Assembly (NCBI GenBank): GCA_016713305.1
Contig: JADJPK010000031.1
Coordinates: 372,001 to 436,000, forward strand
Source: Betaproteobacteria bacterium
GTDB taxonomy: Bacteria; Pseudomonadota; Gammaproteobacteria; Burkholderiales; Ga0077523
DNA: 64,000 nt
Direction of reading: 5' to 3'
Shown here: piece after piece, positions 47,839-56,657 of the stretch
Position numbering within the stretch: the first letter of the stretch is position 1
Layout of the letters: every line of letters begins with the position of its first letter
The notes under the pieces: model-generated
The model's input: only the letters and a program-made list of their open reading frames with translations
What the model was told of the DNA's origin: nothing
The model's database searches: none
Translations under genes and position numbers: made by a program

Positions 47839-48787
47839 TCATGGGCTCAGTTCTTCCAGGACGTTGTTCCACGCCGAGGCAAGATTGGTGCGGTTGTATC
47901 CGCCTCCGCCGAAGGCCATGAGCTTCCCTGGCAGTACCGGTCAGCGATGCGAACGAGCGACCGTGCCGCCTGACGATGCACCTGCGGCGAATACCGCAGA
48001 TGTGCGAGGGGGTCGCCCGCCAGGCCGTCGGCCCCGCATTGGAACAGGACGAACTCAGGGCGGAAGCGCTCGAGATGCGCTTCGACCTCGGGCCAGACCA
48101 GGAGGAACTCGGCGTCTCCCGAACCCGGAGCCAGTGGAATATTGAGCTTGGTACCGGTCGCCGGTCCCTTGCCGGTTTCGTCCCGGCGCCCCGTGCCGGG
48201 AAAGAGATGTTCACCATCCTCGTGGATATCCGCGATGACGACATCCGGATCGTCCTCGAACGCATAGAAGACACCGTCGCCATGGTGAACGTCGATGTCG
48301 ACGTAGGCGATGCGGCGAAGACCGTACTGCATGCGCAGCGACTCGATCACGACGCCGATATCGTTGAACACACAGAACCCGGCCGCACGCGAGCGACTCG
48401 CATGATGCAGCCCCCCCACTGGCTGGAATGTCCGCTTGTGTTCCCCGTCCATGATCCGGTTCAACGCATCGAGCGCAGAGCCCACGACGGTGGCGGCCAC
48501 GTGATAGACGTCAGGAAACACCGGGGTGTCGCCGCGGTCGAGGAATTCGAGACCCTTCCGTTCGGCGGTGGCGACGAAGTCGATGTACTCCTGAGTGTGG
48601 AACCGCGCCAAGGCAGCGGGCGAAGCCTCGCTGCCGGGGGAACGCAGCACGATCCGGCTGTCGAGCCTCGCGCCCTGGTTTCCCTGAAAAAGGCGTCCTG
48701 CCGGTCGGCGCCCAGAGGATGTCCGGCGGGAAAGCCATAGCGGCCAAGAGTGTCACCGCAATACAGCGCCACGTCGTTCCTCCCCAT
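47839..48787 (-). pseudogene. Histone deacetylase family protein (AcuC/HdaH-like), two frameshifts
   Basis: About 316 codons of an arginase/deacetylase-fold zinc amidohydrolase. The N-terminus MGRNDVALYCGDTLGRYGF is in one frame, the core in another, and the last 25 residues (KLMAFGGGGYNRTNLASAWN) in a third. One base is missing near 48680 and one at about 47935 in a G-run. Core signatures: GGLHHASRSRAAGFCVFNDI, YVDIDVHHGDGV, and the C-terminal GGGGYN, all typical of class II-like bacterial deacetylases. Zinc ligands Asp/His of DIDVHHGDG are kept. The substrate could be acetylpolyamine, an acyl-lysine or another amide. Confidence 0.85.
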
Positions 48788-48921
48788 GCCATGCGAATCC
48801 GCGCCGAGCGGGACCAACGCGCAAAGGCATGCCGGTGCAGCCTTGAGCAGCCGGCGCCGCGACGGGCAAGGCAAGGATGCCCTTGGTCCGCCCTCGATCG
48901 ATCCGTTCCTTCGAATGCACT

Positions 48922-49230
48922 TCATGGAACGATCGTACTGCCACAACGCCAGCATGTCTCGAACGCCGGCGGATTGATCTCATGACACCCTGGACAGGGT
49001 CGCTCCGCTCCGCTTGAAATGTGTTCCTGTTTTCGCAGAACTTCGTAAGCCGCCTCCAAGTCCGTATCGTCCGCGATCCAGACCTCCGGATAGGCGTGCG
49101 TGAACGGAAGCTCTCCGATGCCGGACTGCGCGTGCTCGTTGAAGACGTGTGCCGCAATACCCGCCTGATCCAGCAGTGCGCGCAACAAGTGGGCTTCCGG
49201 CAGACTGGCTGCACTGCACAATCGGCGCAC
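48922..49230 (-). CDS. DUF2007 protein with C-terminal zinc ribbon
   Basis: 102-residue protein. The N-terminal two-thirds resembles DUF2007 (putative signal-transducing family): SLPEAHLLRALLDQAGI and an EVWIADDTDLEAA strand. A CPGC ... CWRC zinc ribbon closes it. The start is a GTG at 49230, four bases after the stop of the radical SAM gene, so the two are coupled. No biochemical function is known. Confidence 0.8.
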   Translation of the reverse strand: MRRLCSAASLPEAHLLRALLDQAGIAAHVFNEHAQSGIGELPFTHAYPEVWIADDTDLEAAYEVLRKQEHISSGAERPCPGCHEINPPAFETCWRCGSTIVP

Positions 49231-49234
49231 GGTG

Positions 49235-50332
49235 TCAGAAGAGCGGAAGCTGTCCCGGCGGGTCGGGAGGCCTGAACAGCCCAGTGTTCAATGGCTGCCG
49301 CTGGTCCGACAGACCAAGCTTCCGGCACGCTGACTCGAAGCGTCTGGCAAGAAGCGCCGCCAGTTCTCCCTGGCCGCGCATCCTGGAACCGAACTCCGGA
49401 TCGTTCGCGCGGCCACCACGCATGTCCCGAACTCGCTGCATGACGTGCGCGGCCTTCAATGGGAAATGGGTGTCCAGCCAAGCCTCGAAGAGACCGCGTA
49501 TCTCATAGGGGAGCCTGAGAAGCACATAGCCCGCGCTTTGTGCGCCAGACGATGCCGCTGCCTCGAGAACGCGCTCGACGGAATCATCGGTCAGAAAGGG
49601 AATGACCGGTGCCACCATCACGCCGCAAGGCACGCCGGCATCGCGAAGTACCTGCAGCGCCTCCAGACGCCGCGAAGGGCTGCTTGCACGCGGTTCGAGT
49701 CTTCGGGCGAGTTCATGGTCGAGAGTGGTGATGCTGATGAAGACCCTGCACAGATTGTCGGCCGCCATTGCGCGGAGGATGTCGACATCCCTCAATACCA
49801 GGGCGTTCTTCGTCACGATCCCCACGGGGTGGCGGGAGTCTCTCAGCACCTCGAGAATCGAACGCGTGATCCGCAGTCGCTTCTCGACAGGCTGATACGG
49901 GTCGGTGTTGGCTCCCAGGGCGATGGGATCGCATACGTGACCGCGCCGCCTGAGTTCCGCATTCAGGAGACCCGCGGCATTGGTCTTGGCGAAGATTCGG
50001 GACTCGAAGTCCAGCCCTGGCGAGAGACCCAGATAGGCATGGCTCGGACGTGCATAGCAATAGATGCATCCGTGCTCGCAGCCCCGATAGGGATTGATGG
50101 ACCAAGTGAAAGGAATGTCGGGGGAATCGTTACGGGAAAGGATCGATTTCGCGACCTCCTCCGTGACCTTCGTGGCAAGACCCCCCGCGCCCACGTCCTC
50201 TTCGGAAACAACTGCCCAGCCATCCTCCTCGGCGATCCTTTCGACCGACTCGAATCTGCCTTCCGGATTGCCCACGGCACCACGTCCCTTCCGCGCCGAG
50301 GCTCGCCCGCCAGTATGCAGCCGCATTCCCAT
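49235..50332 (-). CDS. PA0069-type radical SAM protein
   Basis: Radical SAM enzyme of 365 residues from the ATG at 50332 (a TTG at 50368 would add 12). The [4Fe-4S] motif is CEHGCIYCYARPSH, directly after the family hallmark NPYRGC. This group is typified by PA0069 of Pseudomonas and relates to spore photoproduct lyase-like proteins. The substrate is unknown, though a DNA-related role has been suggested for relatives. ALGANTDPYQPVEKRL is another conserved stretch. Coupled to the DUF2007 gene downstream. Confidence 0.88.
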   Translation of the reverse strand: MGMRLHTGGRASARKGRGAVGNPEGRFESVERIAEEDGWAVVSEEDVGAGGLATKVTEEVAKSILSRNDSPDIPFTWSINPYRGCEHGCIYCYARPSHAYLGLSPGLDFESRIFAKTNAAGLLNAELRRRGHVCDPIALGANTDPYQPVEKRLRITRSILEVLRDSRHPVGIVTKNALVLRDVDILRAMAADNLCRVFISITTLDHELARRLEPRASSPSRRLEALQVLRDAGVPCGVMVAPVIPFLTDDSVERVLEAAASSGAQSAGYVLLRLPYEIRGLFEAWLDTHFPLKAAHVMQRVRDMRGGRANDPEFGSRMRGQGELAALLARRFESACRKLGLSDQRQPLNTGLFRPPDPPGQLPLF

Positions 50333-50441
50333 GACTGTATTCTCATACAGGTCTTCCACCACCTGCAAGTCCTGCCGGCCTGCAGAAAGACAGAAGGCGG
50401 CACGAAGGCCGCCTTCCGGGACGGGTTGCCGGGCGCCTGCC

Positions 50442-51290
50442 TCAGCCCACCTTCATCATCCGCAGGGCTGCCTTGAAGAGCTCGGATTCGGGATTTCCGA
50501 AGGTTTCGAGGATGCTGAAGTGATTGTCCCTGGGACACGGGACATCTTCGGCGATGACTGGCGACCAGCGTTGCTTGATCTCGTCGTGCTGCTGGCGGAA
50601 GCCTTCAATCTCCTTGCCGCCCACCGCCACATAGAGTGGCGCATCGGTTGCCGGAGGCATGAACGCCGGACTCAGCTTGATCGCGGATTCCTCCGTGAGA
50701 CGCACGTCGGTGTTGACGGAAGGCACGTTCACGATGGGTGTGAGGTCGTAGACGCCGCTGATGGACATGGCGCCCTCCACGATCTTGTCGGGAAGATCGG
50801 CCCCATAACGCGGCCATTGGGCCGCCAGCATCATGGCGGCAAGATGTCCTCCCGCCGAATGGCCTGCGACGTAGAGGCTGTTGCCGAACGCGCCGTAGCG
50901 GCTCCCGGTACGGTAGAGCCATGCGGTCGCCTTCAGCATCTGCTGGACGATCTCTTCGATGGTGACCGAGGGGCAGAGCGCGTAATTGGGCAACGCGACC
51001 GTGACACCCAACTTCACAAGTTCGGTCGCAATGAAGGAATGGTCCCGCTTGTCCAGGGAGCGCCAGTACCCGCCGTGGATGAACATGAGCAGCGCGCGGC
51101 TGCGCCCTTCCGCCCGGAAGATGTCGATCTTTTCCATCGGATGATCGCCGTAGGCGATATCCAGATCGCTGTCCAGCTCGTCGCGGGCAGTCTTGGACAG
51201 ACGTGTCCAGCGATCGAAATGCTGGGCGTACTCCGGCACCGCTGCGCGATTGTTGTAGCGCCTTTCGAATGCCGCGGTGTAATCATCCAT
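50442..51290 (-). CDS. Alpha/beta hydrolase (BD-FAE/kynurenine formamidase-like)
   Basis: 282-residue serine hydrolase. The oxyanion-hole motif HGGYW is at 72-76, the nucleophile Ser145 in GHSAGGH, and the catalytic His lies in PRDNHFSIL near the C-terminus. HGGYW with GHSAGGH is characteristic of small esterases and formamidases acting on compact amide/ester substrates. The ATG at 51290 has GGGGGA upstream. No tryptophan-catabolism gene is adjacent, so kynurenine formamidase is only one option. Confidence 0.85.
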   Translation of the reverse strand: MDDYTAAFERRYNNRAAVPEYAQHFDRWTRLSKTARDELDSDLDIAYGDHPMEKIDIFRAEGRSRALLMFIHGGYWRSLDKRDHSFIATELVKLGVTVALPNYALCPSVTIEEIVQQMLKATAWLYRTGSRYGAFGNSLYVAGHSAGGHLAAMMLAAQWPRYGADLPDKIVEGAMSISGVYDLTPIVNVPSVNTDVRLTEESAIKLSPAFMPPATDAPLYVAVGGKEIEGFRQQHDEIKQRWSPVIAEDVPCPRDNHFSILETFGNPESELFKAALRMMKVG

Positions 51291-51611
51291 TCAGCGAGGT
51301 CCCCCTGAAAAATGGCCCCTGGGCACCGGCTCCGTGACGGTGTCCTCCGGCCCTCAAGCCCTCAGAAAGACGCTATTGAACCCAATTGCGACGCCCCCTG
51401 TCCACTGTGGGATAAAAATAATTCATATAATCAATCTAGTGAGAAAAAAATGAGGGAGATTTCGCGAGCCGCCGGAGACCCGATTCCCGAGATCCGCGGC
51501 CACGGAATCCTTCCCCGGCCCTCAGGACCGCCGGTCTGTTCCGGCCCGGATGCCGTTGCGATGGCCGTCGGCGCGGCACACAATCGGCGCTTTGTCACCG
51601 AGGGTTTCCGC

Positions 51612-52511
51612 ATGACCGCATCGACCGGCACCTCCGATTTTCTCGTCTCCACTGCGTGGCTCGCCGAGCACCTGAACGACCCTGGCGTGGTCGTGCTCGA
51701 TGCCACGACGCATCTGTTGCCGCGACCTGTGGAACCGACTCCGGAAGTGCCTTACGACGTCGTTTCCGGCCTGTCGGACTTCTCCAAGGGGCATGTTCCG
51801 GGTGCACAGTATGCGGACATCGACGGCGAACTGTCCGACCGGTCCCATTCTCTGCATTTCATGCTGTGTCCTCCGGAACAGTTCGCGGACGGCATGGCGC
51901 GGCTGGGCGTGGGTGACGACACGACGGTCATCTGCTATTCCACGGCATTCCATTGGTGGGCCACGCGTCTGTGGTGGATGCTTCGTGTCTATGGGCACAC
52001 GAAGACCCGTGTACTGGACGGCGGCTTCCAGAAGTGGATTGCCGAAGGGCGTCCGGTGGAGACGGGGGGCGGCCGGGCGAGGGACCGAAGGGTGTTTACG
52101 GCACGCTTCGACCCGGATCGCGTGGCCAGCAAGCGGGATGTGCTGGCGGCCATTGGGGACACGGGCATCTGCACGATCAATGCCCTGCGGCCTGAACAGC
52201 ATGCGGGCGGGGGCACGACCAACTATGGACGTCCCGGTCACATCACGGGCAGCGTCAACGTCGCAGCAGTGGACATGGTGCGCCCCGACAACACGTTCAA
52301 GCCGCTGGATGAACTGCGCGGTCTTCTGGCCGACGCAATGGCCACCCCTCGGGTCGTCACCTACTGCGGCGGTGGCATCGCGGCCTCCAGCGTGACGCTT
52401 GCGCTCACGATGCTGGGCCATCCGGATGTCCGGCTCTACGATGCCTCGCTCTCGGAATGGGCGCCAGATCCCGCCTTGCCCATGTCGACACCCGGTACTT
52501 CGGCAGGCTAG
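51612..52511 (+). CDS. Two-domain rhodanese-type sulfurtransferase
   Basis: 299-residue sulfurtransferase (thiosulfate or 3-mercaptopyruvate). Two rhodanese domains. The C-terminal one has the catalytic Cys252 in TYCGGGIAASS; the N-terminal one keeps a Cys108 (ICYSTAF) at the corresponding loop. The CGGGIAA loop fits neither classic rhodanese (CRxGxR) nor MST (CGSGVT), though it is nearer the latter. The ATG at 51612 follows GAGGG; the upstream extension contains an AT-rich, non-coding stretch. TATAAT at 51426-51431 might be a -10 for this gene. Confidence 0.88.
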   Translation: MTASTGTSDFLVSTAWLAEHLNDPGVVVLDATTHLLPRPVEPTPEVPYDVVSGLSDFSKGHVPGAQYADIDGELSDRSHSLHFMLCPPEQFADGMARLGVGDDTTVICYSTAFHWWATRLWWMLRVYGHTKTRVLDGGFQKWIAEGRPVETGGGRARDRRVFTARFDPDRVASKRDVLAAIGDTGICTINALRPEQHAGGGTTNYGRPGHITGSVNVAAVDMVRPDNTFKPLDELRGLLADAMATPRVVTYCGGGIAASSVTLALTMLGHPDVRLYDASLSEWAPDPALPMSTPGTSAG

Positions 52512-52731
52512 GAAGAGTCCGATCATGTTCCTGGATCGCGTGGCGGCGGGAGACGGGCGTTGGCAATGGGGAGAAGAAGCGCCTGGACGCTCCGCGGAGC
52601 CGCCCATCGTCGCCGGCGCCCGCGACGGGCGCCACCGGCAGCGCCCGGACGGGCGTGATGATCGCCTTCGAGTCTTGTTCCGCCGCCTCCGCGATCCGAT
52701 CGATCCTCGACCTCTGGAGTCAGCGCCCGCC

Positions 52732-53271
52732 ATGCCATTGCTGCCCGCCCCATTCAACCCGATGTTGCGCCTGTGGTTCGCCTGCCTGATCTTCTTCTTC
52801 GCCGGCGTCGCTGGAACGGCCCGGGCAGCTGTGGTGGAGATCGGGATGCCTGCGCCAGCCCTTGCGGGTACGTTGATTTCCGGAGAACGATTCGACCTCG
52901 CGGACCTGCGGGGCAAGATCGTGCTCGTGAACTTCTATTCCAGCTACTGCAAGGGGTGCGCGTACGAGATCGGCATGCTCGAGACCTATCGGGACGAGCA
53001 TCAGAAGGAAGGATTCGAGGTGCTGATGCTGGGCGTGGACCCGGTCGCGGACAAGGCACGGGTCGCGCGCATGCTGGGAACCTACAACCTGCAAGGTGCA
53101 ATGGTCGACGAGTTGGATCAATGCGGGTTCGAGCGACGCTATCCCACTCCGACCGCCTTCGTCATCGACCGCGAAGGGGTCGTCCGTGACAAGCTCTGGG
53201 GATCCAAGACACTGCCCCGCCTGCGGCAGCTTCTGGCCCCGTATCTGACTTCGACGAAGCCCACCCAGTAA
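52732..53271 (+). CDS. TlpA-like thiol-disulfide/peroxiredoxin-fold protein
   Basis: 179-residue exported thioredoxin-fold protein. The signal peptide runs to about residue 32 (ARAAVVEIG). The redox motif CKGC is at 73-76 in NFYSSYCKGCAYE, followed by the AhpC/TSA-type strand pattern and TPTAFVIDREG with the cis-Pro region. It likely reduces periplasmic thiols or a specific partner. The ATG at 52732 has GGAG upstream; ATG 52762 is an alternative. It follows the sulfurtransferase by 220 bases. Confidence 0.85.
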   Translation: MPLLPAPFNPMLRLWFACLIFFFAGVAGTARAAVVEIGMPAPALAGTLISGERFDLADLRGKIVLVNFYSSYCKGCAYEIGMLETYRDEHQKEGFEVLMLGVDPVADKARVARMLGTYNLQGAMVDELDQCGFERRYPTPTAFVIDREGVVRDKLWGSKTLPRLRQLLAPYLTSTKPTQ

Positions 53272-53408
53272 CGCGGATGGCAGGGGCCGCGTACCGCTGC
53301 CGACGGCGGCTCGCCACTCTTCCACAACCGTAAGGACCTCACGCCTCTTGCCCTCCGGTTGCCGCGGTGGCAACGTGGGACCAACGATCATCGGATCCTT
53401 CCTTCATC

Positions 53409-53954
53409 ATGGCTCTGCTCCATTCCGGCAATTCCGCACTCGTGGTGATAGACGTGCAGGAACGCCTGTTTCCCCACATAGACGACTGCGAACAGGTACT
53501 CGACCGGTGCCTTTGGCTGGTGAGGCTTGCCAAGCGGCTGGGTGTGCCCGTTCTCGCTTCGGAACAGAATCCCCAGGGCCTGGGGCCCACCGTTGCGCCC
53601 CTGGCCACGGAACTTCCCAAGGAAGGACTGCGGCACAAGATGCACTTCTCCTGTGTCGCAGACGGCTGTTTCGAAGGGGCGCCGGGCTGGTCGCGGCATC
53701 AGATCGTGCTTTGCGGAACCGAAGCGCACATCTGCGTCTTCCAGACAGCGGTCGACCTGATGGCCGCGGGGCGCCAGGTATATGTCGTGGCGGAGGCAGT
53801 GGGCTCCAGGCTTCCCGAAAGCAAGGCACTCGCCCTGTCGCGCCTTCGGCAGCATGGCGCCGAGATCGTGAATGGCGAGATGGTGGGCTTCGAATGGTTG
53901 CGCCGCGCGGGGGACGACAAGTTTCGCGAGATCAACCGCCAATTCTTCCGCTGA
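53409..53954 (+). CDS. Isochorismatase-family cysteine hydrolase
   Basis: 181-residue hydrolase. The catalytic triad is readable: Asp15 in LVVIDVQERL, Lys77 in RHKMHFSC and Cys109 in GTEAHICV. This compact form without extra domains is common among amidases such as nicotinamidase-like and ycaC-like proteins. The start at 53409 is the first Met of the fold; there is only a weak Shine-Dalgarno site. The substrate is unknown. Confidence 0.85.
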   Translation: MALLHSGNSALVVIDVQERLFPHIDDCEQVLDRCLWLVRLAKRLGVPVLASEQNPQGLGPTVAPLATELPKEGLRHKMHFSCVADGCFEGAPGWSRHQIVLCGTEAHICVFQTAVDLMAAGRQVYVVAEAVGSRLPESKALALSRLRQHGAEIVNGEMVGFEWLRRAGDDKFREINRQFFR

Positions 53955-53991
53955 CGGGGAATCCGGGGTCGTGATCCGCTGTCCATGGAGC

Positions 53992-54777
53992 ATGTGCCGC
54001 CGTGCGCCAGACTCCCTTCCCCCAGCGGTCCGGCCCGTGATCTTCGGGGTGTGTGCCGTCCTGATCTCCGCACTGTCCGGTGCGGCAGGAGCCGCAACGC
54101 CCAGCTTCGTGTGCCGGAACGTGAAGTCATGGCTGGAAAAGACCGTGTGCAGTTCCGATCCGGTAGCGCAATTGGATCTGGAACTCGCCGTCGCGCGTTC
54201 CCGCCTGCTTCAGGCGACCACCGCCACGACACGCAGGGCGCTGGAATCGGAACAGCGTGCATGGTGGTCTTCGCTCAATGCGTGCCGCAAGCGCAGTGAT
54301 CCCCATGCCTGTCTGACGGGACGATACGAACAGCGCATCGCAGCCGTGCGGAACCATCCGGAGTTCCCGCCGGAACGCAGCGTGCAGCAACCGGAGGAAA
54401 CAGAGCCGGCCCCCATCGCCACGGCTGGAGCGGGCTGGACCCGGGAGTTGTCCCGCTATCAGCGCGCGCTCAGAGCGTGCAAGGAAGAATCGCCCTCGCC
54501 CATCGGAAAACTGCTCGTTGCCTGGTCCGGTCCAGACTCCGACACGATCGGAATGCGCCTCGTGGATTGGACAATGAAGGAGTGGGTCTGCGTCGCCCAC
54601 CGCAATGGGCACAAGGTGCTCCGCTTCGCGCAAGCTGCGCCAGAGGAGTCCTTGCCGGTGGCTGGTCCCGTGTATCACCTCGGGGGAGCCAAGCCGCCCC
54701 CGACATGCGTGAACGCCATCCAGGTCGTGGACGTCAACGGAAAGCCGGCCGGATGGATCAGCGACCGGGACTGCTGA
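53992..54777 (+). CDS. LprI-like (DUF1311) exported protein
   Basis: 261-residue exported protein from an ATG at 53992; a GTG at 53971 with a GGGGA upstream is also possible. The signal peptide helix is VIFGVCAVLISALSGAAGA. The region just after it, with Cys pairs (FVCRNVKSWLEKTVCSS ... NACRKRSDPHACL), matches the lysozyme-inhibitor LprI N-terminal / DUF1311 pattern. The C-terminal half, ending in a Cys, is unassigned. Inhibition of lysozyme is known for a few relatives only. Confidence 0.75.
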   Translation: MCRRAPDSLPPAVRPVIFGVCAVLISALSGAAGAATPSFVCRNVKSWLEKTVCSSDPVAQLDLELAVARSRLLQATTATTRRALESEQRAWWSSLNACRKRSDPHACLTGRYEQRIAAVRNHPEFPPERSVQQPEETEPAPIATAGAGWTRELSRYQRALRACKEESPSPIGKLLVAWSGPDSDTIGMRLVDWTMKEWVCVAHRNGHKVLRFAQAAPEESLPVAGPVYHLGGAKPPPTCVNAIQVVDVNGKPAGWISDRDC

Positions 54778-54889
54778 ACCGGAAGTTGCCGATGTACCCG
54801 CTCCGATGCACTTGCCGACAGCCCGCGCAGGGATGCCGGCATGCCTCGAACCCATCGCGAGTCCAGCGCAATTCGGAGGCCCCACACCC

Positions 54890-55360
54890 ATGAACGACAT
54901 GCACGCGGCGCTGGTCGTCGGTTACATGAACGCCTGCAACAGGGGCGACGTTCCCGCTCTGGAGAGTTCGTTCTGCGAAGACGTGCAGGCGTATTTCATC
55001 GACCACCCCCCCGTGCGCGGCCGAGCGGAACTCGCCGCCTTCTGGGCTCGCGTCCACTCGATCACGGGCGCGCGCTGGACCTGCGACCGGGTGGTCTCCG
55101 CGGACCGCACCGTCGTGGTCGAATGGACGGAGATGTGGACGCCCAAGGGGCAAGCCGAACGGGTTCTCTCGCGCGGAGTGGACATCTTCGAGATACGCCA
55201 AGGCGCGATCGGGGAGATCCGGCAGTTCCACCGGCCGGCGGCGCTGCCCTGGGCGCAACCGTTCGAGATGCTGGGATTCGACTACGCAGGACGCGGGTAT
55301 CCCGTGGAAGAAACGTTCGATCAATTCGTCCAACGGCGATCGGACGGCCGCGCGCCCTGA
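54890..55360 (+). CDS. NTF2/SnoaL-like family protein
   Basis: 156-residue single-domain protein of the NTF2-like fold (SnoaL-type): N-terminal helix AALVVGYMNACNRGDVPALE, then FCEDVQAYFIDHPPVRGR and VVEWTEMW strands. Members are small enzymes, ligand-binding or polyketide-related proteins. GGAGG lies 10 bases before the ATG at 54890. No neighbouring gene suggests a substrate. Confidence 0.8.
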   Translation: MNDMHAALVVGYMNACNRGDVPALESSFCEDVQAYFIDHPPVRGRAELAAFWARVHSITGARWTCDRVVSADRTVVVEWTEMWTPKGQAERVLSRGVDIFEIRQGAIGEIRQFHRPAALPWAQPFEMLGFDYAGRGYPVEETFDQFVQRRSDGRAP

Positions 55361-55374
55361 TCATGCGTCCCTGA

Positions 55375-55668
55375 TCAGGTGCCGCCCAGCAGTGCGTCGA
55401 GGATGCTTTGCCATTCGTCGCGCAACGATCCGGACTGGACGGATCGGCCGGCGCGCCGGTACCAATAGGCAGCGTTGGACAGATCTCCCTCCTCCCGATG
55501 CAGGTGAGCATGCACCCAGGCAGCTGCCGGGGAGTCGATCGACTGCACCATGCGATGCGCTTCGGTCCACTGCCCTTGGGCGCAGAACCACAGCGCCTTC
55601 AATTCGGGCGTCAAGGTTTCGGGTGGCGCGGCGCCGGTGAGGGTGTCCCGAAAACCGTCGGGGCTCAT
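55375..55668 (-). CDS. Conserved hypothetical protein (97 residues)
   Basis: Unrecognised soluble protein. The ATG at 55668 is the first that begins a coherent, helix-rich sequence (LTPELKALWFCAQGQWTEAH, AAWVHAHLHREEGDLSNAAY), which looks like a short TPR-type helical pair. No signal peptide or membrane helix. Convergent with the NTF2-like gene. No function can be proposed. Confidence 0.65.
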   Translation of the reverse strand: MSPDGFRDTLTGAAPPETLTPELKALWFCAQGQWTEAHRMVQSIDSPAAAWVHAHLHREEGDLSNAAYWYRRAGRSVQSGSLRDEWQSILDALLGGT

Positions 55669-56237
55669 TCGCGTGTCACGCACAAGTGGAAACCCCCACG
55701 GCAGGCCGTTCTCCGACGGCCTCGTACTTCGCGTACAGGGATGAGACCTTCCCCGGAACGGGCGACGACTCGCGGTGGAATCATGTGCATTCGACTGACA
55801 GGTGCGACAGATTGTCGCGGATTCCCTCTCTGCCGTGCGGAGAATCCCGTCGCGGACCAAAAAAAAGGGGTGCCCTGTGAGGCACCCCTAAATCCCTGAA
55901 ACGACGTAGCGAAGCAACCACCGAAATCCGCCAGGTCGCTACTCCTGACGGCGGACCTGTTGCGATCGGCTGGGCCGTATTCGGACGCCAACCGGTCGAA
56001 CATCCTGTGAATTTCTGCACAACGGGCCGCGAGTTTAGCCGAGGAACCCGTCTGTGTGCACACTGGAAACAAGTATCCACCGGCGAGCTCGCCCGATCCT
56101 TGATGCAAGTCAAGGATTCTCGAGGACCTGCCTCGAGCACGGCGAACGGAGAGCAGACGCCTGGGCGACAACATGACCCGCCCGTCAGTCACGGATAGAG
56201 GGAGGACCGCCGCCCGCTCTGCGGAAGGCCGGTCGAT
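55669..56237. other. 569-base gap holding an orphan terminator
   Basis: No convincing gene. Open frames here are Arg-rich shadows. The leftward terminator at 55858-55889 lies inside with no gene ending at it except TerB 370 bases away. A minus-strand TAAACT (56032-56037) could be a -10, predicting a small RNA of about 170 nt from roughly 56025 to 55858. It does not show 6S, SRP or RNase P signatures. Confidence 0.45.
55858..55889 (-). terminator. Rho-independent terminator, orphan
   Basis: Perfect stem AGGGGTGCC-CTGTGA-GGCACCCCT at 55866-55889. The A-run to its left becomes a run of U on the minus strand. Confidence 0.82.
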
Positions 56238-56657
56238 TCAGATCGTGGCAGAACCGCTCGCGAGTTGTTCCAGTGACAGCCCCCAACGGGACAACACGTG
56301 GCGGAACAGCGCCAGTTCGGCGTCGTGAAGCTGGCCATCGGCCTTGGCGATGGCCAGAATCATGTGAGCAGTCTTGAGCCGCATGGACGAATCGTCGATC
56401 GAGTCGATGACGGCATCGATGCGGTCACGGTCCATGAGGTCGATCTTGCCGTTTGACGCCCCGCCCCCGCGCAACAGATCGTCGCAGTAGTCCTTGACGA
56501 TGCGCGAGAAGTCCTCGCGCGACAGCCCCATCAGTTCGTACAACCGCAGGCGATCCATTGCGTCCAGTTCTCGATCATCGAGGCGCGCATCGGTGATCAT
56601 GGTCATGGCGAGCACCCGTGCCATGGCTTCCGGGCTGTCTTTCGCGTACGTTTTCAT
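56238..56657 (-). CDS. TerB-like tellurite-resistance-family protein
   Basis: 139-residue cytosolic all-helical protein with the TerB/DjlA N-terminal pattern: MARVLAMTMITDARLDDRELD, then TAHMILAIAKADGQLHDAEL, two acidic metal-binding-like helices. TerB proteins bind metal ions at the membrane side of stress complexes; other ter genes are absent here. The ATG at 56657 overlaps the mnhG stop (ATGA), so it is translated as the last gene of the antiporter operon. Confidence 0.82.
   Translation of the reverse strand: MKTYAKDSPEAMARVLAMTMITDARLDDRELDAMDRLRLYELMGLSREDFSRIVKDYCDDLLRGGGASNGKIDLMDRDRIDAVIDSIDDSSMRLKTAHMILAIAKADGQLHDAELALFRHVLSRWGLSLEQLASGSATI

Noticed and set aside
51420..51460. AT-rich patch before the sulfurtransferase as a mobile-element edge or origin
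   Set aside because: It is short, with no inverted repeats, target duplication or transposase; it fits a promoter region better.
55858..56040. 6S, SRP or RNase P RNA
   Set aside because: I compared the minus strand with their known sequence features by eye and found no convincing match; only the terminator is firm.
55665..56192. A leftward 175-codon open frame covering the region between TerB and the 97-residue gene
   Set aside because: It runs through a strong terminator, is Arg/Ser-rich and shows no domain or ribosome site. The ATGA-like contact with the 97-residue gene is likely chance.
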